The notes below the pieces were generated by a model. It worked only from the letters and a program-made list of their open reading frames with translations. It had not been told where the DNA came from and ran no database searches. A stretch of DNA of 64,000 bases from Apus apus (Eukaryota; Chordata; Aves; Apodiformes; Apodidae). Shown piece after piece: positions 12,527-27,500 of the stretch. The position numbers and the translations under genes are program-made. The stretch spans positions 33,318,003 to 33,382,002 of the forward strand of contig NC_067286.1 of the NCBI RefSeq assembly GCF_020740795.1. The letters run 5' to 3'. Each line of letters opens with the position of its first letter. Position 1 is the first letter of the stretch.

Positions 12527-15500
12527 CTGAAAAAGTTTAAAATTATTTATACTTATTAGAAACAGGGAAACATATACAAGGTAACTAGGATATGTGGATA
12601 CATGTATATATTTCTTATTTGTCAAATACTTGCAGATCAAGAAGTAAATCTCAAGGGAGTAAATCTAAAAGTCAATCAATGTTTTCTAATATTTTTGTCT
12701 GCAAGAATTTAATCCAATCCACTACAAAAATACAATTAAAGGAGGACTATGGAGAATGTACGGCAGTTGGAATTAAATACTGTCTTTTTGTTCCACCCCT
12801 CCTTTCCTCGGCTCAGCAGAGAAGCAGCAGCAGATCCAGCTCCCTAATTCTTGAGGCAGGACAGAACTTGTTAGAGAAGTACAGGTAAGCTTTAGTTCAA
12901 ATCTCTATAGCCTCTGAGGGACCTTATGCTGGGAGACAAGTGAGATACCATGACACCATTTTTGTCTCTTCTTCAACCATCTCCTCTCCAGGAAACCCCT
13001 CCTCACTTCCTCCCTTGATGCTGAGATAAAAAACTGCTGGCACAGAAGCAGAGCCAAGTAAGGTTTTGGCACAGGAAATGGCTCTCCTGCCACTGCCAAA
13101 ACAAGGGAATGCTGGAAAGAAGATCCCTGGAGAGGGTTTAACTTCACTTAGTGCCATGTAAGCAGCACAACATGAGACTGAAGATGAACAGATCATGTCT
13201 GAAAACTGTTTAGAGATCACAGTGATTTAGAGAGCCTATGCTTGAATTTTATCTATACCCAAAGAATAAAATTATATTTACTTTATTTGAAAGTATCAAG
13301 CAGTCTAGTGGAGCTTCAGAATTAACTTAAATATTATTTACACCCATTTTCTGGCCTGTTACAGCATCAGTGTAAACAAAATTCAAGCATAAGCTTTCTT
13401 CTCCACAGATATAGACAAAAATTCTAGCGTGCTGGTTTTTGATGCCAATAAAAATTGTTTGCCTAAGGACAAACTTTGGAGGAATGCAAATTTTCCAGTA
13501 CCTCTTGATTCTTTTTGGGTTGGCTATATCATAGAAATTACTTTTCTGGAGATAATTCTGTGCTTCTTTCACCAAAATGTAGGAATTCAAAACTATGCAA
13601 AAACCCAAAGCTTTTAAAATAGACACGGAATACTTATTTTCAAATATCCCAAGTATTTGTCAAATCTCTGGAAAAGATTTGAAGTTTGTCTGTCTTGAAA
13701 TTGTAGATGCGATCATAAACACTTAATCCTAGCATAGAGAAGCCCTTTTGCTTTCTGCTGTTGCTTTTTGAGTGCTTTGCCTTCTGCAAGCGAAAACATA
13801 GAAATATTACAAACCAGAAATGAGTGTGGCAAAATCTTTCAAAATTGAACTAACCCCATTTCAGTGCTTTAAATGGTTGAAAATAGACACACGTAAACAA
13901 TTTATTTATGTTTATGATTTGTTTAAAGAAGTTCTGTTTAATGTTCATTTAGTGAAATTCGTCCATTGCATAAACTTTTAGGAATTATTTGAAAATTCTT
14001 AGGAAGATTAGTTGGTCTTTTCTTTGGAACTGTACTTGCTTGCTACTTTCTGAAATAAAGTAGAATATATATAAATTTGAATCCTTCTCAGATGACAGAA
14101 GATAACACAAAATGCAAAAATTTTTTGCTGATTTGATTAAAAAATGTTTAATTCTATACAGCTGTGCTGAATTCAGAGTAATGTGGTTCCCAGGTACCTT
14201 TGTGCACAGGTCTGAGCCCATGGCAACACGACTGTTATTACAGAAGCACTCCCATCATGTTCAGGATAGTAGATAGTGGGCTATGCTCATGCATAGGCAT
14301 TTTTTAAAAGGGGAGAATCACTAGTTGCATAAGAGGTCGCTGTAGGCTCCCTTGTCCTGCTCTGCAAATTCTGAAAAAACAACACAGTAGCAAGTGGTAG
14401 ATATATACCTTTGCTATATAAAGTGATGATGTGTATGTATGTTTGGATGTGTGTTTATATACATACATTAAAAATACATTAAATACACAGACATATAGAA
14501 TATGTAGTTTTGTAGACTCCAGTAGTGCCTGTGTGACTGTCACTATAGCATCATATAGAGACAACAAAGTTACTCTATACACAGTTACATGAGACTTGCT
14601 TTAAGCTAAAATCGGGACATTCTGACCCAAAAGACCAATGTGTTGCCAGAAGCTTTCCTCCCTAAACTCTCTGTGCAGAAGGGTATCAAGGAGCAACAGA
14701 GAGCACAGAAGGCAGGAGGGGAATCCAGTGGGATTTTTGGCTTCTGGAAAAATATACTCTGCTGCTGACAGCTCCGGGTTACCCTTTGGCTGATAAAGTG
14801 AAAATTCTGCATTAGTGATCACTACAGTATTACTTTCAAAACAATAAAATACTTTCAATGATAGTGGATTTACCATTAAATGACATGCTTCTACTAAGAA
14901 AATAAATCTGCTGCCAAGCAAGAAACTGAAGCTTCACCTCCGAAATTCCAGGCTACCCCTGGCTGTGTGGCTGTCATGTCTCTCCAGACATTATTCCTTT
15001 TGTACTTAACTACATCAGTCAGCATATAGACAGAGAACATATTTATTTTCTTTTTTTTCTCACGTATATATTGCACTAAGCATACTTTAACGTGTTCTAG
15101 CTATTAATAACTATTCCACACAACTATTTCCAGAGTAAATTCTACTGACTTTAGAGTCAAAATCAGGTGCCTGCTCTTTTTCCTTTTCAGCCAACAAACT
15201 TGAAAATCAAATCTAAGTGGGAAGCAGATACTAAGCTCATGATAGATCATAACATTATGGTTGAACAGTGTTCATTACCAGTGATGTGTGAATCGGTAAG
15301 AAATTAACTCATCTTCTCCCCTTCTAGCAAAGACTTCAGGTTTGAGAGTTAAATAAATAAATAAATAATATTCACTTACACTTCAGTTATTCTAAACCAA
15401 ATTTACTTCACTTACAATATAAACTGTGCTGTTATGTTTTGAAAAGCTACTTTCTGGCAGAGAGCTATACTTTTTCTTGTAGAAGACACACACCGGCAGC

Positions 15501-18500
15501 AAAGCTAAAGACTTAATGTCTGCCTGAAAGTGATTTTTTGATAAAAGAAAGGCTGATGCTACCAAGAAGAGAGAGAAGATAATGAGGTGGACTCTGCAGA
15601 GGTTCTCTGTGAAACATGGATTGCCTTCCTTGTTTCAGTGGCAGAAAGATGAGAACCCATTCATCTTTGCCTTTCAAGCAAGTGGAACACAGAGACAGCA
15701 TTTTATCTGAGGTAAATCTAAGTATGTAAGCTAATCAAATCACATGAGCTGGAGAACCAGTTCTACTGTCAGTTATCCAAAAAAATATATTAATATGCAT
15801 GGATAGCAGTAATTAATTTTACCAATGTTTTTAATAGAAAACTTTTTAATTCTGTTTTAAAGATTTTTAAATAATTTTAAGAGGATCGGATAGTATAAAG
15901 TTTTTAAATTAACGCTCTGCAGTGAAGTGCACCTCCTGAAAGCAAGAGGCTATTTAGAGAAATGCAACTTGTACTCAATGTACAGTCCTAAAGCCTGCTG
16001 TAGTAGTTTATCACACAGATTCCTGTCCTTTACATATTATCTTAGGTATAATGCAGATGCATTAGCCTAGCTTTTCATTTTAACAGCATGATTTTAATTC
16101 TTATTAGCTCTCTAGATGATAGAGGGGCTATAGAGTATTCTGATAGTTACCCGCTTTCTTCTTTTTTGACCACCATTAATCTTCTCAAAGAGTAAATTCT
16201 TGCTCTGGAAGAGAAAAAATGCAGCCATCAAATTAATTACACTTTTATTTTAAAATACTACTTTTGCTGTTAAATATTAGCAAGTTTCGAGGGGTATGTA
16301 GTTTTATGGGAAAGATAAGCCATAAATAAATACTGCTAATGTTTTGCAGTTCTTCAGGAGCAGTCACAGTCTTATCAACAATTAAAAAGACAGTAAATTA
16401 CCACTATGCTGCACTGTATTTTTGTTCATGTTTAGGCAATAAGGGCTTCAAGAGCATGCCAATATAATGGTATAGACTGGATGTTCCCTATCATATGATG
16501 CGTAGTATAAATACATATATAATTAAAAAAAAAAAAGGAAAAAAAAAATGAAGATAATAGTGGAGGGAGAGGAAGCAGGAATCCTGCCTGTAGTACATCT
16601 CCCTATACGTCTGAGGTGACACACGAACAGGAATAAAAAAATATTTGCTTTACAAGGGATTTTCTAATTCCTTTTTTAAAAACGACAGTCAGTATCATTC
16701 CTACTGTTTCGTTGTCTTTGCTTATTCCCTTCCAGATATCAACACTTCCCAGTGCAAAGTTCTGCTGAAAGGAGTTCAACGCCAACTCTTCCTTTGTTTA
16801 AGTAGTGCCCTCAATAAAGTCTCTAAAAACCATTTGGTCTATAACATTTTTAATGGCAAAACTTTTAAAAACTGCCAAAAACCTCTTGGCAGAAGAGAAA
16901 GTTATGATGATGAGAAAAGAAAGAAAAGAAAAAAAACCCCAACAAACCAAAACAAAAAAAACCCAAACAACACAAAAACCCCCTCTCTGACCATAGTTTA
17001 CATAAGTGCATCCACATATTGTTGTATTTCATACAAGTAGTGAATTCTAATAAAGTCTGGAATAACACACACATGCTCAACACATTTTGTTTCAATTGTG
17101 TATTATGAAGAAAAACAAAACCAAATCCTAACCTGAAAATGGAAGGAAAGAAGAATTACATGTATAAAAGCAGAACACTGTATAAACAAGGCCATTAATT
17201 CTACTATAAACAACTGACCTAACATTGATTATATAAATAGAAAGTGTAATTCTAGTGCGAGACAAATTCACCAAACACTTCTACCCTCTCTCCAGCTTTG
17301 ATATGAGAAAAAACAAACATTTTCAAGTGTTACAGTGAAATCTGCCAAAATTGTCTGTTTTGTACTTCTCATGTTCATTAAACCCCAAATTCATAAGGCC
17401 TATCTCTTGCCCAACCTCAGTTATTTAGTCTGAGCTGTGCCAAAAGGGAACAGAAATGAAGCTGGCCAAAGGAGACATTCTTGGCTAGTCATTTATGCAA
17501 ACTCACTTTGGGAAAACTTAAATTTAACATTTTAAAGAAACCCACAGATGCATAAATTATTGTCTTTAGGAAATGAAGCACTACCAAAGCCTCTCTTTGT
17601 AAACTATTTGATCTTACACTTTTAATGAAAGAAAAAATAGTGTTCCTGAAATAAAAAATAAAAAAAAAAAAATGACTACAGGAGCTAACATTTCTGTTGC
17701 TCAGGAAAATTCCATACAGTAGAATTGTTTCTGCTCAAGAAGATCATATTTTGTTTAGTCTGGGAATGTCTTAAGACTGTAACTACTTCTTAAGCATTAT
17801 GTGGATTGCAAAGCAAATGACGTTATGGAGCATGAGCTAAGAGTTTGCTTGTACGGCAACAGCAATCCTGAAAACTTGTTTGACTGCGTAAGAGACTGAG
17901 CTCATCAGCCACCAAGATTTGCCCATGAAGTGCTCACCATTCTCATCCCTCACCTAGGAGTTGCTAAGAATGAAGGTGCAGAGTTTCTCCAGTTAAAGAT
18001 ATACCTCATGTGGAGATGGGCTGCATGTGAATTGCTATTTTCCCATCACTCCTAGAGCTTCCTTTGCACCCTCACAGCTAGGGTTGGAATTTGGGTGGGA
18101 AAAACTCAAGTGTTAAAATGCTGAACTACTGTCAGAGAGATTTACCCTTAGATCTTTCAGATGTCACTGAAACTTCTTTAAGTCATTAATAATCAGCAGC
18201 TCTGTAATCTGGGCGTGCACAATTATTAAGCAAAAATGAAAAGGAAAACTGCATTAGCCTTTCAGAAGGGATTTTTTTTTTCCCAATTTACAGCCTTATC
18301 AGGAATATCAAGCATGGCAATCTCTATTACACCAAGCATACTACTCTGAATTAAACAACCTATGCTATCTGAAATTGCAGAGGGGGACCAGAACCATAAT
18401 AACCCATCCTAATAATCACCATTGCCATCCAGATGTTTAATGTCAGTTGATGCACTTAATGTTACTCTCTAAAACTAGACTTGGAATAAAATAAAATCTG

Positions 18501-21500
18501 AGTGACTAGTTTCAGGTTTCTGTTAAAATTAGAAAGCCAGAGATGGTAACTTCTTTAACAAAGAGTTCAACTTCATCAAATATTTGTATCCCTTCTTCTC
18601 ATTTACCTTTCTTTGTACTGACTTGGATACCTCCACTGCACCTGATACACAAAATCAGCATTATTTCTACCCTTAGAGTGAAGTGTTCTCCACTGTTTCA
18701 GTAAAAAGAAGTATTTGCTGAAAAACATAGTTGCTTTTAATTTTGTATTTATACCAACACTGGTGTCAGAAACCACAGCTGAACTGCCCTCCTCTTTTTA
18801 ACCCCTACACGTGGTAGTGGTTAACACTCTGGGTTTCAATAAATAACAGCTTACATATAAGTGGTTTTTAGATTTGTATTGTAAATTGTATATTGTAAAC
18901 TATCATCACGCAAGTCTTTCTGGATGCCAACAATGCTTCTTCAAAGCATCTAAAGAGTCAAGTTGCAAGATGCAGAAAAGGCAGACTGAAATGGAAGCAC
19001 CTGACTCCTGCAAGGAAAAGTCTGAACTGAGGGGGAAAAAAACCTCCAGAAATCTTATAACCTATAGTTGCACACTAGGGTAGAAACCTCCAAAAGTCCC
19101 TCATCTTACTATTACCACTGTCCCCTCTGTGATCTCCACATATGAGGAGAAAAAAAGTTTTCGGGGTTGGGGAAGAGAGTATAAGCTGTGTATCTAGCCC
19201 TGTAAACAGAGGCTCTTCCTGAGACTTTCAACAGCATATTGACATATGGAAAGTTGTCCCAAAAACAGGAAAATTCCTCCTCTTCCCTCTCCTAACCCAG
19301 GATACATTTATCATTATCTATATATTTGTATCTTCATATGTATTAGCAGTATTTACATATAATATTTAGCAGCTAAGTGGAATAATACAGTTTGCTGTAT
19401 GAGACAGCTTCTAGGCTTGCTTTACCTCTGTAAAATGTGTCAACTATTGAGAGGTTACTGCAGAGATCCCACAGCTTTGCAAGCATGAGATTCTGTCTCC
19501 AAAACCAACCAATCAACCAACCTGTTTCTTTCCCATTATTCATGAACAAGCGGGTCTTTTCTTTTTTTTCCCTGACCTGCTAATGTAATTTGGTTTTTAC
19601 TGTGGTTACGTTAAGGAATGCAGGCTGGCTCCTTGAAAGGACAAGTCAGTGGGAACTGTAACACCGCCTCGACCATGCTGTGGCAGGAAAAGGCAGAGGA
19701 GAAGCTCCTCCGAGAGCTGTGAGCACACGCCAGCTTGCCTGGGTCCAGGAGACACACTGGCTCCAAGGACTTCAGACGGTGGTGACAGCCTAGAGCCTTG
19801 ACAGCACGCAGGAGTTCGTGGCAATGCAGTCTGTACACACACAGCCCCCTGGATGTTTGGTCCTAGGCTCTTCCACTGGAGGAGGAGGACTTGACTGCTG
19901 GTGTACAGAGGGGACTTTGGTGGCTGGGGGCAGTGGAAGGGTGAGGACACACACGGTTACCCACTGGGCAGCTCACAGTTGGCTGGCAGATGACAGTAAG
20001 TGACCTAAAAGATCTGATCTACTTTACCTCTACTTTACATGGTCTCAAACAGCTAATTTTTAGAGTGCTTTTCTGCTCTTGTTTTTCCAGAGGGATAAAA
20101 ATAACAAAACCAGCCATAAAACCAGATACCGTTGTATTTATCTTTTTAATGTGTAGCAATATACAATGAGAAGGCAATCGGGGCAGTTCTCCTGGATCTC
20201 AGCAGAACATTTGCTCATGCACATTACCAGCTGTTTCTTCTCTAATTAGAAAGATCTGGAGTTGGCCACACTGCAGCTAGATATGATTACTGTTTAGTAC
20301 CTAACAGTCTGTTTTAATCCATGCGTGAGCAGTTTTTTCCCCTGAATTAGTAGTGATGGATGGAGAAATTTTAAAAGGCCAGTATTCACTAATGATTACT
20401 TACCATTTGTTAAGTATATATGTTGCTGATGACAACGCAGTATGTAGGCTTGATTCTGAAATATTGCTATAGGCCAAAGATTTACAGAAGTGCTTTTATA
20501 GTCCTTATATAAGTAAATTACTTATGAATAATAAGAAAACTAACAGCATTATCTGGCATAAATATGAAAGCTCACCATCTGGTGTTTTTAAAATGAAAAC
20601 CTTTGATGGTAATTACTTAGAATGTAACAAGAGTTTCCAAAATTTGGATTTTTGGCATGATTCTCTCTAGAAATTTAGCACTCACATAAGTAATTAAGAC
20701 TATAAATCTTACACTGGTTTGATTATGAATGATGAATCATTGTCTCACAATTACAGCAGGAGAAGAGGCTGCCAAACATGTCCATTTATCGATATATGCT
20801 TACAGAGCACTGGTTTAGGGCAATCTTAAGTAAAGTGTTATAACAATGTAAAATGAGATTTCATTATTTGCTCTAGAAGCATAAATTATGATCATTGTTA
20901 TTGTTTTCCTGGCGCCTGAAGATGGATTTGGGATAGGACATTTAACTGATGTAATCTAAGATTAAGTGGCAGAGCTCCCTTTGGAGCCTCTAGCCTGCGG
21001 AAATAGTCTAGCTGGAGTTATTAAAGTTCTTGTATGCTCAGAGCAAGATTTTTGCCCTTAGCGTAGCTCTCTGTATTTATTCTATGGAATGTGTAAAATA
21101 GGTTTTCAACATAATATAATGCACAACTTGATTAGAGGAAGAAGCAGCATCAAGTCCTTCAAAATCCTTGAACAAGAGTTTAGACACTGCTTCCTCCATT
21201 TGTTTGGGTTTGGTTTTTTTAGCATCTAAGTAGCTGAACAATGAATAGTCACTGAACCTGGGAAATCTTTCAAATTAAGCCTTTGTTATGTTTTGAAATC
21301 TTGTGCTAAAATCTGCACTAATTTTGGTTACATGTTCACTATAGTTTGGAATGTGGTTTGTTGCTTTTATCAAGCACAAATATAGTTGTCATGCCTTGAG
21401 ACAGGCAACAAGACAAGGATTTCTACCTTTTAATGGAATTTTCATCAATGGCAGTTATTATTTCCATATTTTTAAGGGCAAGTTCATCAAAGTTTCCCTT

Positions 21501-24500
21501 AGGGTGATAATTTTTCCAGCAACAAGCACAATATTCTCCTTGTGGTTTCATAGTAATCCATGCAGCTGACAGCATCCAGTTTCACATGCAACAAATACAA
21601 GCAAGCAGCATGTACTCACCCACTTGCCCATGTTGGGATAGTCATGCTCTGGATCAAAAAGGTGTTGGTGCAGCTGGTATTCCCTGCTGAACTCTGCCGT
21701 GTCTGGGGTGTTTTCTAGACATCCATCATCAACTGCAAATGTATGTTAGAAAGCACTTAGAGCTTAGCAGATCTGAAACATACAATATGTGCCACATTTA
21801 TCCGTAAACTACTTAACTGCAATTATGCAACTAAAAAAACCCAAAACCCAACATTTAAAGAACTGGATGAATCGGGTTTTTTGTTGTTGTTGTTGTTGTT
21901 TTGAAAATAGTTTTTCAGGATATATTTAAATTAAAAAAAATAAACAAAACACAATTGAATGAAACAAAACCATTTTTTCCCATGTTCTCCTCCTCCTTTT
22001 TGTTTTTCTTTTAAGTTAGTGATTTAGCTTAATACTACATAGAACCACATGTTATTCTGATTCAGAAGGGATCCTCTTTTCATTTTTTAATGCCCACATG
22101 AAGCTGTAGAAATTGCATAGGCAATTCTTTTGAAGCTCATGGTAAAATGATGCTGTAAGCAGACAGAATTTCCTGCACTGAGTAGTTCTTTATGGAACTC
22201 CATTTCTCATTTGCTACTTTGTTCAAAATGGCTGAAAAAAACATTTATGCGTAGTAAGTTAAACACACTGTGACAGAAGTTTTATGCTGAAGACATTTCT
22301 GCAGATTGGTAATTAAACTGAAGTGTCCATAAGCTTCCTCTAATCACAGACGATTTTGCAGACAATGGCACATCAAGGATAACACCCTTTTTAAAATCAG
22401 CTTATGGACTTTTTACTTTAATAAGTCATATTTAGATCAAACAAAGATTCAGCAACTTGAGTCCAGAGTAGCCCTTTGGATACAGGCTGCTCCTAGAGCT
22501 CCCTCTGCTTTGTCAGCATGGGGAGCTTGCAGTCCAAGTTCCTCCCAGACATACCCAAGGAGATCCTACCACCCGGGGCATGCTGCTGCGCATCCAAGCA
22601 GCCACATCTGCCAGAACACAGGCACTCCAGAGGACACACCTGCAGACTTTCTCTTCTGTCCCTGTGTGATCATCATATAAAAAGATTTGCAGCTGGACTA
22701 GCTTTTTCCCTTAGATGTGGAAAACAGTGAAGACTTGACTTAAAAATGAGTTGATTCAATTACCTGAGGAGGCTGTTCTAAGACAGACAGATCCTACTTT
22801 CTCTCTTTCCTCTTCAGAATAGGGAATAAACAAAGTTACCAATAGGAAACAGGGCATACTAGCTAAGTAACTCAGAAACCATTAAAGTTAGCTACAAGCT
22901 CTTAAGAACTATTTTGGTCTCAGCAGGAACAGGGTCATCTCGAAAGAGAAGCAGGTGACAACAGAAATGTGGTAGACTTTCACAGAATGTCTGTGTTTTT
23001 TGGGAGAAAACACAAAGGGCAGCCGGACTAAGTGTGCCCTCTGTGACTCCTAATCCAAAAGTCTTCAAGTTCAAGTGCTCCAGGTTTATGTATTCCTGCT
23101 GTGGAATGTACATATGTAGACAGTGACTAGAAAAATTGTCTTCCATTAAGCAAATCCACAGACCTGATTGAGGAAGAGCCTCTGATAATTTGTATGCATA
23201 ATACAGTTTTAACAGTCACCACTTGAATTTCCATTTACGGCTCTGAAAAACATTTTACTCTAATCCTAGTAGATACTATCTTCACTCACAGCATACCTAT
23301 GACAGAGCCGTTTATCTGAGTAGGCAGTACTTCCCTAAGAATTCCCCATGTTCCCATCTGACTGCATTAGCTTAGCTAACAACTTGTATTTCACCTGAGA
23401 AAGAAAAATTGAAGGGATTTTGAAAGGCATTTCTCTGGATGCCAGTTTTTTTATTTTATTTATCTAATCACTAACAGAAGTCTAGTGGGCAAGCACAGAA
23501 GGTAGGAAGTCTGAGAGACTTTCTGAGAGAGAGAGAAAGTCTGAGAGAGAGAGAAAACCTAAATCTATTATTTGCAACCTGTCAGGCAACATCTATATTG
23601 AACAAAATGGAAGATTAGATATTATTTCAGAAGAGATACAGTCATCAGGACCAAATAGGCTGTAACAGAAAACAGTAAGGGAGGACTACTTGAAATTTTG
23701 TAATATTTTTTAATGAAATGTAAAAACACTTTGCAAAACTTTGCATGACAAATATTTATTTTTTTATAAATTCTAAGCTAGTTGGAACATTTGTAGTAAG
23801 AATACAGACAACTGTTCTGCATTATCTAAATAACATAAAAAAGAATAAACAGAAAATATTTGGAATAATCTCTTAGCTCAGAAAAAAAAAAAAAAAAAAA
23901 AAAGAAAGAGAGAAACAGAGTGCTTATACCTACTTCCATCTCCTAAGGTAGCCAAAGGGTGTTTTACTACTACTTTCAGTACTGGAGATCACTCCTTGGC
24001 TCCAACAACAGGAAAAAGATCACTTCTCTCAGAGTATGTCTTTATCAAGCACACGCAGTACTGCTTTAGAGGTCCTCAGCCACAAACTGGGGGAGGTACC
24101 AGGTGTGCAGGTACCATCCGGCTCCGGCACACCCTGGCTGCCCTGCTTCTCTGCCTGAGGGAGCCTGCGTGCAATGAGCTAGGGTATGTCCATGCAGTTC
24201 TCCAGTTCTTGGCATGGATGCACCCTCAGTGAGCTATAAAGCCATGTGGATTGAAGCCAATGTATCTTAAATATTGACTCATGGTCTGGGTTGGAGATCA
24301 GGGCAGACAGTTTCATTCTTCTTGGCACAATGAAAGTCTCTAAAATAAGGGTAAATCTCATCTGTACAGAATGATAACTTTTTCAGAGGTCAACCTAAAA
24401 ATGAACTCCCTCAGGAACAAGATGCTATCATAAATCTCACCATCTTCCACTCTGAGGTCAAGCTGATTTCTTCCACTTCACCTTCTCTAGCAGTCATAAT

Positions 24501-27500
24501 GAAATACAGAAGGTGCACATATTAAAATAAAAATAAATAAATTTTAAAATCACATCTAAACCAACTGATTGCTCAAAAGTTCTGCTTCCGTGATACAGAA
24601 TGAAAGAGATCACCCATTGCTGATCAAGTGTTGTACTGCCGAGTCTGGCACTGAAAGACTCAGTAGTAGCATAAAGACAGAGGTGCAAATGCTACAGCAG
24701 AATTACCTGTTTTCCCAATAGGACAGGGATTTGGAGGGTCAGGATAGCCTTGATCTTCACTGAAATCCTTTGGTACATTATCTCCTGTCAGCTCAGCCAC
24801 AATGTTTGGTATGTTGCCATAAGGACCCAAGTGCTGAAGACCCTCATGTGCACCACCTGCCAAAGACAATTCACACACACTGTTTCATTCAAGATCAAAG
24901 TATAAGTGCTTCAGTTTCTTTGACTAATCCAGACTTAGATATAAAATACATACAATTGTTATAGAGACAGATCCAAGTTTAGATTTCAAAAGTCTCTTTT
25001 AGAAATATAACTCTGTGATCTAAAACAACTTAAGTAATAAAAAATGAAACTAGGAAACAAAAGCAGACACTATTGTTAGACTTGGGGTTTTTTTTGCTTA
25101 ACTATCTAAGTAAGAAAATGTAAAGAAAAAGAAGCTTGAGACAGTAATGGGACTTAATACACTTATAGCACCGATATTGTTCATTGTAGCAACTAGTAAT
25201 TGAAGAAGATATGGCATGACAGCATCGTGGCAAGAAGACAAAGCTAATGACACTGTAGAAAGAAATAAAACTATTTGCACAGCCTAGAAACACATTAATA
25301 AATTCAGGCATGAGAGGACCCAAGATATCACCACACATTTGGTTGTATACAACTGGTTGTATACAGCTTTCTATATGACTCTATAATATTTATCTGCTCC
25401 AGATATTTTCTGCATGAATTACTGGCCAAATGCATATACAGGCAAAAACCCAACTACTTGAGGAGCTTTCTAAATATAACTACAGTATTCTTTTGAATTT
25501 CAGACAAATAAAAATTTAATTTCAAGCACGCTCTTCTTCTCTGCCATAAGACAGCCACTACATATACTGCAGCAACAGCTAATGTAGTTATTGACTGCTC
25601 AGCCACTTGCATGACAGCAGGGCAAAAATTTTTTTCAAACCTTATGTAATGAGTGATAACAACATCCAGTCAATATATAAATTTCATTAACAATGAATGA
25701 GAGGAACAGGAATTTGAATAATGGATATATGTGAGTTAAAGAGTGAATGCTCACCAAATTATCTCCAAATAGTTATATTTTCTACTTCTTGAGTTTTTAC
25801 AGACCCAAAAGATTGGAATAAATCTTCTGAACATGGAAGCTGCTCCAAAAGAATCATTCAGGTACTCCTGTTCCAATTTATAAACCAATACTACCAGTGT
25901 AACTTGCATCTTTTATACAGCTAGGCATTGTAAGCTAACATAATCACTTTCAAAAATTGCTAATATAAGGCAATCTCGATACATTTTGTGTTAATTTCCA
26001 TACTCAGAAGTGGCAGTTGGGTCAAATTGCCTATACTTTGCAAATAATCAACTGGAAGTGGGCATTATTGTTCCAGAAGCAAGTTAGCCTATAACCAATC
26101 AATTTGATCTATAAATCAATTGATCTATAAAATCAATTTTATTTCTATGATGGACTCACAGCTAATAAAAATGCTCTTTTTCCCCTTCTATACAGGTTCT
26201 TTAGTCTGCAATGCAATGCTGAAGAAAAAGTTTACAGATATGTAACAAACATAGAAGTAGTCCTATCAAGACTTAGCATCTGCATTACATAGGGTTTGCC
26301 TTTGTAGCTGACCATGAGACCTAGTACTAAAGCCAGAATATAGTTATATATCCTATGAGCTAGATTTTACATTTACACTCCAGTGTCAGCACAAAGATGA
26401 TGCTTCTAAAAACTGTATGGATTCACAATAATGCTATGGTGATGAGGTTAAAAATGTGTAACATACATTTAAGCTAAAGTCATTTCATCTAACATTTAAT
26501 GTATGGTACAAAATATTTCTTTTGTACCGAGCTCGTTCACACGAAGATTGATTGCATATATGTACTTAAAAGCATCAGGTTGTGATTCTACTGTAAACTA
26601 CAGAACCACATAATCAATACATGTTTGAACATCTTGTATACAATGTGGTTCACTATGGGACAATCCATCAGATAGAAGCATATCTACGCCTGCATGTGGT
26701 GCAGACCTCTTGGCACCAAAGCTCCATCCATAAAGAAAACAGAAGTACTTAGCAGGCTCCAGTGTGCTATATATACATGTAAGTTTAAACTGACTGCCAA
26801 GAATTCCCTTGACTGAGTACAAAACAATCTTTTTATATTAATATAAAGGATTGGTTCCTTAGGTATAAATGTTCAGGATCATCTAAGTGTGTTTCCTTTC
26901 TTTCCAAAAGAGCTGGAGACAATAGCACCTGCTCTGGTGCCATAACTTAGTACAGTTGAGTGATTTAATACCATTAGCAAAGCTCATCTCTTATAAATTC
27001 TGACAAATAGTGCACTCAGTAAAGACTGCAATAATAAAAACGAAGTGCTATTAATATACCAAATAGGGATATTATGTACAGTAATTCACAAGCTGCATTA
27101 GTTTTGGTATTGCATTTTTACCGATTTGAAGAAACGTAAGTATTAAATACACTAAATTCACTTGTGCCCTGTGATAGGACAAGGGGCAATGGATACAAAC
27201 TCGAGCACAGGAAGTTCCTCCTCAACATGAGGAAGAACTTCTTTACTGTGAGGGTTACAGAGCACTGGAACAGACTCCCCAGAGAGGTTGTGGAGTCTCT
27301 TTCTCTGGAGACATTCAAGACCTGTCTGGATGCCTTTCTGAGTGATCTGCTCTAGCTGGTGTTTGTTCTTTTGTTTTGTTTTTTTTTCTTTGGTCCTGCT
27401 CTGGCAATGGTATTGGACTTAATGATCTTTGGAGGTCCCTTCCAACCCCTAATATTCTGTGATTCTGTATGGAAGAAATACACTGCAGCTACGAAGTCAA

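Noticed and set aside
19606..19950. Minus-strand frame of 114 codons in SCG5 intron 4
   Set aside because: Lies in a GC-richer patch that lacks stops by chance. No family match, and not in phase with SCG5 splice sites.
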